The position numbers and the translations under genes are program-made. Under the pieces are notes generated by a model. It was given only the letters and a program-made list of their open reading frames with translations. It was not told where the DNA came from and searched no databases. Shown piece after piece: positions 1-3,365 of a stretch of 5,461 nt of DNA; the first letter of the stretch is position 1, and every line of letters starts with the position of its first letter. The stretch is from Mucilaginibacter sp. (GTDB lineage Bacteria > Bacteroidota > Bacteroidia > Sphingobacteriales > Sphingobacteriaceae), in assembly GCA_025934475.1 (NCBI GenBank), contig JAICXZ010000269.1, positions 1 through 5,461 on the forward strand, in the 5' to 3' direction.

Positions 1-86
1 CTCTGGCCAGTTGCGGCCGAGCTCGATCCGTCTGCCGCTGCAGCGAGCACACTGGCGGCCGATCCCCGTTGCACCGACGTTCCCAT
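1..86 (-). CDS. Possible start of a DppC-type ABC permease gene (partial, runs off left edge)
   Basis: Reading the minus strand from an ATG at 86-84 gives 28 codons with no stop up to the window edge. The peptide starts MGTSVQRGSA and is rich in Ala, Ser and Gly. The ATG lies only 3 nt after the stop codon of the permease fragment at 90-215. In dipeptide/oligopeptide/nickel transport operons a DppB-type gene is normally followed directly by dppC, and DppC proteins often begin with a low-complexity, poorly conserved cytoplasmic tail. The gene is therefore inferred from position and an open frame, not from a conserved motif. GC content is very high, as in the neighbouring fragment and unlike the rest of the window. 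No transmembrane segment is reached before the edge, so the product cannot be confirmed here. Confidence 0.45.
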   Translation of the reverse strand, partial: MGTSVQRGSAASVLAAAADGSSSAATGQ

Positions 87-89
87 TGT

Positions 90-215
90 CTAGTCCAGCC
101 CACCGTAGCGAATACGGGGGTCGATGACGCGGTAGGCGATATCGACGACGAGATTGATCGCAACGTAGGCGACGGCAATGAAGAGGATCATCCCCTGGAC
201 CAAAGGAAAATCTTT
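90..215 (-). CDS. C-terminal fragment of a DppB-type peptide/nickel ABC transporter permease (5' part missing)
   Basis: The minus-strand frame ending at a TAG (92-90) encodes RKDFPLVQGMILF, then a hydrophobic stretch (IAVAYVAINLVVDIAYRVI) and the tail DPRIRYGGLD. This is the typical end of the DppB/OppB/NikB family of inner-membrane permeases: an (R)DxPxVQG motif, a last membrane helix with an NLxVD core, and a terminal DPRIRYG. Intact members are roughly 300-340 residues, so only about the last 42 are present. The homology stops at about 204-220. Past it the same frame runs through unrelated AT-richer sequence and meets a stop at 246-248. The codons are GC-rich (CTC, GTC, ATC, GCC), suggesting a high-GC proteobacterium, though the donor is an inference. 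The fragment cannot make a working permease as placed. It is either one side of an assembly chimera or the edge of foreign DNA. Confidence 0.75.
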   Translation of the reverse strand, partial: KDFPLVQGMILFIAVAYVAINLVVDIAYRVIDPRIRYGGLD

Positions 216-230
216 TCGCAGGAATTTGAG
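204..230. other. Composition and homology breakpoint: probable chimeric join
   Basis: GC content, counted by hand, falls from about 62% over bases 1-200 to about 36% over 211-310. Recognisable permease sequence (minus strand) ends in the same place, at the (R)DFPLVQG motif. To the right the sequence has Bacteroidota character throughout. No insertion-sequence end, tRNA, integrase or obvious direct repeat marks the boundary, which favours an artificial join in an assembly or clone library over a natural insertion. The exact base cannot be fixed from this sequence alone because a few residues before DFP are weakly compatible with either side. Confidence 0.65.
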
Positions 231-276
231 TTGTATTTTCCATGATCAAATCAGCGTGACTTTCCCGTTCAAATCC

Positions 277-284
277 TATCTTCG
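277..284 (+). promoter_or_regulatory. Possible -7 element for the CDGSH gene
   Basis: TATCTTCG matches the Bacteroidota -7 consensus TAnnTTTG with one mismatch and lies 22 bp before the ATG at 307. No convincing TTTG or TTG -33 box is seen 19-21 bp upstream. Any such box would also lie close to the suspected join, so the assignment is weak. Confidence 0.25.
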
Positions 285-306
285 CGCCATAAATTTTTTA
301 AACAAT

Positions 307-531
307 ATGGCTACAACCAAGCTTACAATAAACAATAATGGATCGGTAAAAATCGACGGTGATTTTGAAATCGTCGACATGGAGGGTAACGCCTTCGGCT
401 TGCAGGGAAGAACTATCGTATCAATCTGCCGCTGCGGCATGTCGCAAAATAAACCATTCTGCGACGGCTCGCATAAGGGGCATTTTGAACATGAAGCTAA
501 AGCTTTTGATTTGCCACCGAAGAAAGTTTAA
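307..531 (+). CDS. Small CDGSH-type iron-sulfur protein
   Basis: This is a 74-residue soluble protein with one CDGSH motif at residues 41-56: CRCGMSQNKPFCDGSH. It fits C-x-C-x2-S-x3-P-x-C-D-G-S-H, so Cys41, Cys43, Cys52 and His56 should ligate a redox-active [2Fe-2S] cluster, as in mitoNEET-like domains. There is no signal peptide or membrane anchor, so it is probably cytoplasmic. Bacterial single-CDGSH proteins of this size are common; proposed roles are electron or cluster transfer, but the partner here is unknown. The ATG at 307 is chosen because the protein (MATTKLTINN) has the expected compact length. The frame stays open upstream to another ATG at 178, but that extension crosses the permease fragment and the suspected join, is basic, and has no family resemblance. 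The last codons and the stop lie inside a heptamer tandem repeat. The gene appears to be transcribed alone and converges with the 654-1142 gene. Confidence 0.9.
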   Translation: MATTKLTINNNGSVKIDGDFEIVDMEGNAFGLQGRTIVSICRCGMSQNKPFCDGSHKGHFEHEAKAFDLPPKKV

Positions 532-592
532 AGCAGAAAGCTGAAAGTCCAAAGCTGAAAGCCGAAAGTCCAAAACTTAAAGTCCAAAGGTT
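523..592 (+). repeat. Heptanucleotide tandem repeat, consensus AAAGNNN, 10 units
   Basis: Ten consecutive 7-bp units lie exactly in phase from 523 to 592. Nine begin AAAG and one begins AAAA (572-578). The last three bases vary: AAAGTCC occurs three times (544, 565, 579) and AAAGCTG twice (537, 551). The first unit (523-529) is the final Lys-Val codons of the CDGSH gene plus the first base of its TAA, so the array spans the stop codon and continues into the 3' untranslated region. Seven is not a multiple of three, so unit gain or loss outside the gene would not affect the protein. Slippage by one unit within 523-531 could change its last residues. The role is unknown. It lacks CRISPR-like spacers and is too short-period for one. 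Confidence 0.9.
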
Positions 593-608
593 AATTGTTC
601 TGACAAAA

Positions 609-640
609 GAGAATGGCGGCCAATATTGACCGCCCTTCTT
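609..640. terminator. Bidirectional hairpin terminator between convergent genes
   Basis: The core inverted repeat GGCGG (615-619) / CCGCC (630-634) encloses CAATATTG, itself palindromic, apart from one C-A mismatch. After a T-C mismatch the pairing resumes with AGAA (610-613) and TTCT (636-639). The plus-strand gene ends at 531 and the minus-strand gene ends at 654, so the element lies between two convergent 3' ends. Read on the minus strand it is followed by a T-rich tract (ATTCTCTTTTG); on the plus strand only by CTTCTT. It is therefore a better terminator for the minus-strand gene. Confidence 0.6.
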
Positions 641-653
641 GCATCTATGTGTA

Positions 654-1142
654 TCACATTGTTCCGCCCGGCCGATTGTACTGAAGCATCATAGAAATCT
701 TCCCATCTTTGTTAAATCCCCATACCTCCTGCAAATTGTTCACTACATGTTTGCCGTCTTGATCAGTAAAATCTTCGCTTCCCCAAACGCACACAAAATT
801 GTCGCCCTTGTCGCTTTTTAAGTTTACCCACGCGTCAATTGAAACCTTCAGGTTTTTCAGCGATCCCCTATATGCCTTAACACCGGCCAGGTTGGCTTGT
901 ATGCCTTTTACAGTTTGACCATTGGCCATTGTCATCGAAACAGTATCGGCAAACCACGCCAGGTGCCTGTCAAGCGCATTATCTTCATAATCCTTCCATA
1001 GGGTTAAAACTCTGGTACCCAATGATTCATCCGCAATCGTAAATTTGGATGAGTAGTTGGCTTTGTAAGGAGCACTGTTTTGCGCATGGCAAATTCCCAC
1101 CCAGGAAACAGCCACACAAATCATCATGATAAGCCTTTTCAT
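654..1142 (-). CDS. Exported NTF2/SnoaL-like domain protein
   Basis: The product has 162 residues. Residues 1-20 form a signal peptide: basic MKR, a hydrophobic core, and probable cleavage after CHA before QNS. Cys18 is not in a proper lipobox, so a soluble periplasmic or secreted protein is more likely than a lipoprotein. From about residue 45 to 157 the sequence has the pattern of the cone-shaped NTF2-like fold: a leading helix with LWKDYEDNALDRHLAWFAD, a strand with a VSMTMANG turn, VKGIQ, then long strands ending in a DGKISMMLQYNRP tail. This superfamily includes isomerases, hydrolases and non-catalytic ligand binders. No catalytic set can be assigned, so no reaction is claimed. The gene is monocistronic, divergent from the aminotransferase, and ends at the hairpin at 609-640. 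The start ATG gives a complete signal peptide. Confidence 0.8.
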   Translation of the reverse strand: MKRLIMMICVAVSWVGICHAQNSAPYKANYSSKFTIADESLGTRVLTLWKDYEDNALDRHLAWFADTVSMTMANGQTVKGIQANLAGVKAYRGSLKNLKVSIDAWVNLKSDKGDNFVCVWGSEDFTDQDGKHVVNNLQEVWGFNKDGKISMMLQYNRPGGTM

Positions 1143-1180
1143 TTTGTTTGGTTTAATGGTTTATAACAGTTTTGTTACAT

Positions 1181-1212
1181 TAAATATATAATATAAATAT
1201 CTAATATTCAAA
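1181..1212 (-). promoter_or_regulatory. Probable Bacteroidota promoter for the NTF2-like gene
   Basis: On the minus strand, TTTG (1212-1209) is followed by a 20-bp spacer and then TATATTTA (1188-1181). The latter matches the TAnnTTTG -7 consensus at all but the last base. Transcription would start near 1175, leaving a leader of roughly 30 nt before the ATG at 1142. The region is very AT-rich, so chance matches are a concern. Confidence 0.4.
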
Positions 1213-1218
1213 ATATTA
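1202..1218. repeat. AT-only inverted repeat in the divergent intergenic region
   Basis: TAATATT (1202-1208) and AATATTA (1212-1218) are perfect inverted copies separated by CAA. The element overlaps the putative -33 box of the minus-strand gene and could be an operator. It sits in a stretch made almost only of A and T, where such symmetry also arises by chance. Confidence 0.3.
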
Positions 1219-1269
1219 TATGGTTTATTTTCGAATCAACAAACAATACCGCCTTGCATATGTTCCGTA

Positions 1270-1301
1270 TTGAACGTTCCTGATTATTTTAGCTACTTTA
1301 G
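1270..1301 (+). promoter_or_regulatory. Possible promoter for the aminotransferase gene, with a very short leader
   Basis: TTG (1270-1272), a 21-bp spacer and TACTTTAG (1294-1301) resemble the Bacteroidota -33/-7 pair with one mismatch in the -7 box. Transcription would start about 6 bp later, almost at the ATG at 1309, giving a nearly leaderless mRNA. If this is right, the in-frame TTG at 1270 is the -33 box and not a start codon. An alternative -7 box, TATTTTAG, overlaps at 1285-1292 but lacks a well-placed -33 box. Confidence 0.35.
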
Positions 1302-1308
1302 CCGCTAC

Positions 1309-2454
1309 ATGATATCTATTAATTCGAAATTACCCCAGGCCGGCACGACTATTTTTACCGTTATGTCGGCGCTAGCGGCTGAGGTTGGCGCTATTAATCT
1401 ATCGCAAGGCTTTCCAGATTATGAAACCTCGCCGGAACTGATCGAACTAGTGAACCAGGCCATGAGAAAGGGCTATAATCAGTACGCCCCAATGGCCGGC
1501 TATCTGCCATTACGCGAGGAGATCAGCAAAAAAACAGAAAAACTTTACGGTGCTTACTATAACCCCGATACGGAAATTACCGTAACGGCTGGCGGCACGC
1601 AAGCTATTTACACGGCTATAACAACCGTGATTAATCCAAATGACGAGGTTATTGTATTTGAGCCTGCTTTCGATTGCTATGCACCAGCAATAAAGGTTGC
1701 CGGAGGAATGGTGAGATCGCTGGAACTGGAACCACCTGATTACCGCATCAAGTGGGACATGGTGAAAAAGCTGATCTCCAACCGCACCAGGATGATCATC
1801 CTTAATTCGCCGCACAATCCAACGGCAACCATCCTGCAAAAAGAGGACATAGACGCGCTCCAGGACATCGTTAAGAACAGGGACATTTTCATTTTAAGTG
1901 ATGAGGTGTACGAACACCTGATCTATGATGGAAATATCCACCATAGTATGGCCCGTTATCCTGACCTGGCTGCACGGAGTTTTATCATTGCATCATTCGG
2001 TAAGCCGTTTCATGCCACCGGTTGGAAAGTTGGATATTGTATGGCTCCTGCCCCATTGATGAGCGAGTTCAGAAAGATACACCAGTTCCTGGTATTCTGT
2101 GTCAACTTGCCGATACAAGTGGCTATATCTTCCTACCTGAAAAATGAGGAACATTATCTCGGCTTGTCAGAGTTTTTTCGTGAAAAGAGAGACTATTTCA
2201 GAAAAGGATTGGAAAGCACACGTTTCGAGATGCTGCCTTGCTCCGGGTCCTATTTTCAGTCGGTGCGATATGGACGGATCAGTGACGAAAAGGATTTGCA
2301 GTTAGCGATGCGTCTCACAAAAGATTTCGGTGTTGCGGTGATACCGGTTTCGGCGTTTTATGGCAAAGGCACTGACCATCATGTGTTAAGATTTTGTTTC
2401 GCCAAAAAACAAGAAACTTTGGATAAAGCCGTTGACAGATTAATAAAAGTGTAA
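1309..2454 (+). CDS. ybdL: Glutamine-dependent methionine/keto-acid aminotransferase (YbdL-type)
   Basis: This is a 381-residue PLP-dependent fold-type I enzyme of aminotransferase class I/II. It would transfer an amino group, probably from glutamine or methionine, to keto acids, including 4-methylthio-2-oxobutanoate in methionine salvage. Visible motifs: SKLPQAGTTIFTVMSALA (6-23) and INLSQGFPDY (29-38), typical of YbdL; TAGGTQAI (93-100) in the PLP-phosphate region; NSPHNPT with Asn170; SDEVYEH with Asp198; SFGK with Lys232 as the Schiff-base lysine, then TGWKVGYCMAPAPL; and Arg361 in LRFCFAKK, which should bind the substrate carboxylate. Length and motif order match E. coli YbdL (386 residues), so the enzyme appears intact and cytoplasmic. 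The ATG at 1309 is preferred over an in-frame TTG at 1270, which would add 13 residues absent from the family. An omega-amidase follows 42 bp downstream, which supports glutamine as donor. The donor and acceptor are inferred from the family and the neighbour. Confidence 0.92.
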   Translation: MISINSKLPQAGTTIFTVMSALAAEVGAINLSQGFPDYETSPELIELVNQAMRKGYNQYAPMAGYLPLREEISKKTEKLYGAYYNPDTEITVTAGGTQAIYTAITTVINPNDEVIVFEPAFDCYAPAIKVAGGMVRSLELEPPDYRIKWDMVKKLISNRTRMIILNSPHNPTATILQKEDIDALQDIVKNRDIFILSDEVYEHLIYDGNIHHSMARYPDLAARSFIIASFGKPFHATGWKVGYCMAPAPLMSEFRKIHQFLVFCVNLPIQVAISSYLKNEEHYLGLSEFFREKRDYFRKGLESTRFEMLPCSGSYFQSVRYGRISDEKDLQLAMRLTKDFGVAVIPVSAFYGKGTDHHVLRFCFAKKQETLDKAVDRLIKV

Positions 2455-2459
2455 CTTTG
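2432..2459 (+). promoter_or_regulatory. Possible internal promoter for the omega-amidase gene
   Basis: TAACTTTG (2452-2459) is an exact TAnnTTTG -7 match and its first three bases are the aminotransferase stop codon. A TTG lies at 2432-2434, but the 17-bp spacer is shorter than the usual 19-21. Initiation near 2465 would give a leader of about 30 nt. The amidase may thus be transcribed both from here and by read-through from the aminotransferase gene. Confidence 0.35.
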
Positions 2460-2496
2460 AGTAATTTTATTTAACCATAAGTAAACCCTAGTGCGT

Positions 2497-3279
2497 ATGG
2501 ACAACCTCAAGATTAGCCTTTTTCAAGGATATTTATTTTGGGAGAATATTGACAAAAATCTTCAAAACATAGGTCTTCGCCTCAGCGGCGGCATTCGCGA
2601 AAAGACTGATCTGATTATTTTGCCTGAGATGTTTTCGACCGGATTCACGATGAATGCCGGACCTTTAGCAGAGCCGATGAACGGCAAAACAATGCACTGG
2701 ATGCATAAAATTGCTAAGCAATTTGATTGCGCAGTAACCGGTAGCATCATTATTACTGAAGGTGGCAAATATTACAACCGTCTCATTTGGATGAATGCCG
2801 ACGGCACCTATAGTTATTACGACAAACGCCACCTGTTCACATTGGCCAAAGAGCAAAATGTTTACACTGCGGGCACAAAGAAACTCATAGTAGAGTTGAA
2901 AGGCTGGAAAATATTCCCGGTTGTTTGTTACGATCTCCGCTTTCCTGTTTGGCTGCGCAACGTACATGGCTCATATGACCTTTTGATTGTTGTTGCCAAC
3001 TGGCCCGAGCGCCGGGCACTGCATTGGCGTACCCTCCTGCCCGCCCGCGCGGTTGAAAATCAGTCGTATGTAGTTGGGTTGAACCGGGTTGGTCATGATG
3101 GCAACGAGATTTATCACTCGGGGGATTCAACCTGTATTAGTCCAAATGGACATGTGATCTACTACAAACGCGATGAAGAGGATGTGTATACGCTTTCGAT
3201 CATCGGCGATGAAGTTGAAAAAACACGCCGTACGTTACCATTCCTGAAGGATGAGGATGATTTCCAGATCATTATCTGA
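2497..3279 (+). CDS. yafV: Omega-amidase, nitrilase superfamily (YafV/Nit2-type)
   Basis: This is a 260-residue carbon-nitrogen hydrolase. It should hydrolyse 2-oxoglutaramate (and 2-oxosuccinamate) to the dicarboxylate and ammonia in the cytoplasm. The nitrilase catalytic triad is present: Glu44 in LPEMFSTGF, Lys110 in YDKRHLF, and the nucleophile Cys144 in VVCYDLRFPVW. Other YafV-like segments are VANWPERRALHWRTLLPARAVENQ (about 167-189) and HSGDS (207-211). Length matches E. coli YafV (256) and the protein looks complete. The ATG at 2497 is preferred over a GTG six bases earlier, giving the start MDNLKISLFQ. It lies 42 bp after the YbdL-type aminotransferase gene. That pairing is the basis for calling an omega-amidase over another nitrilase branch: it removes the keto-amide formed when glutamine is the amino donor, as in the glutaminase II pathway and the mtnE/mtnU pair of Bacillus. 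Substrate is inferred, not shown. Confidence 0.9.
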   Translation: MDNLKISLFQGYLFWENIDKNLQNIGLRLSGGIREKTDLIILPEMFSTGFTMNAGPLAEPMNGKTMHWMHKIAKQFDCAVTGSIIITEGGKYYNRLIWMNADGTYSYYDKRHLFTLAKEQNVYTAGTKKLIVELKGWKIFPVVCYDLRFPVWLRNVHGSYDLLIVVANWPERRALHWRTLLPARAVENQSYVVGLNRVGHDGNEIYHSGDSTCISPNGHVIYYKRDEEDVYTLSIIGDEVEKTRRTLPFLKDEDDFQIII

Positions 3280-3285
3280 GTTTTT
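3265..3285 (+). terminator. Weak candidate terminator after the omega-amidase gene
   Basis: CAGAT (3265-3269), loop CATT and ATCTG (3274-3278) form a perfect 5-bp stem overlapping the TGA stop codon, followed by AG and five T residues (3281-3285). The stem has only two G-C pairs, so termination would be weak if it happens at all. Confidence 0.25.
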
Positions 3286-3295
3286 GCGGTATTGA

Positions 3296-3326
3296 TTAGA
3301 GTAAATGGCATAGTTTTTTACTTTTG
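3296..3326 (+). promoter_or_regulatory. Probable Bacteroidota promoter for the GH92 gene
   Basis: TACTTTTG (3319-3326) is an exact TAnnTTTG -7 element. A TTAG (3296-3299) lies 19 bp upstream in the -33 position, with one mismatch to TTTG. Initiation would be near 3332, giving a leader of about 34 nt before the ATG at 3366. This suggests the mannosidase is transcribed independently of the aminotransferase/amidase pair. Confidence 0.5.
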
Positions 3327-3365
3327 CAGTAATTCACTATTTCAGTTTTATTCTATTTGATACCC

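Noticed and set aside
1..60. Possible vector polylinker, from the gcggcc and gagctc-like stretches
   Set aside because: No full array of restriction sites is seen, and the minus strand stays open in a frame that fits an ABC permease operon.
178..306. In-frame upstream extension of the CDGSH gene beginning with MKRIIPWTKG
   Set aside because: It runs antisense through the permease fragment and across the suspected join, and has no resemblance to the family. The ATG at 307 gives a normal-length protein.
523..592. CRISPR-like array
   Set aside because: The 7-bp units are contiguous and have no spacers.
639..821. 60-residue plus-strand open frame
   Set aside because: It is antisense to the NTF2-like gene and has no supporting features.
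1270..1308. TTG start for the aminotransferase
   Set aside because: It adds 13 residues not seen in YbdL-type enzymes and overlaps a likely promoter.
1510..1839. 109-residue minus-strand open frame
   Set aside because: It is a shadow of the aminotransferase coding sequence.
2491..2496. GTG start for the omega-amidase, two codons upstream
   Set aside because: The ATG at 2497 is the stronger codon and leads directly into the first conserved strand. Two extra residues are possible but unsupported.
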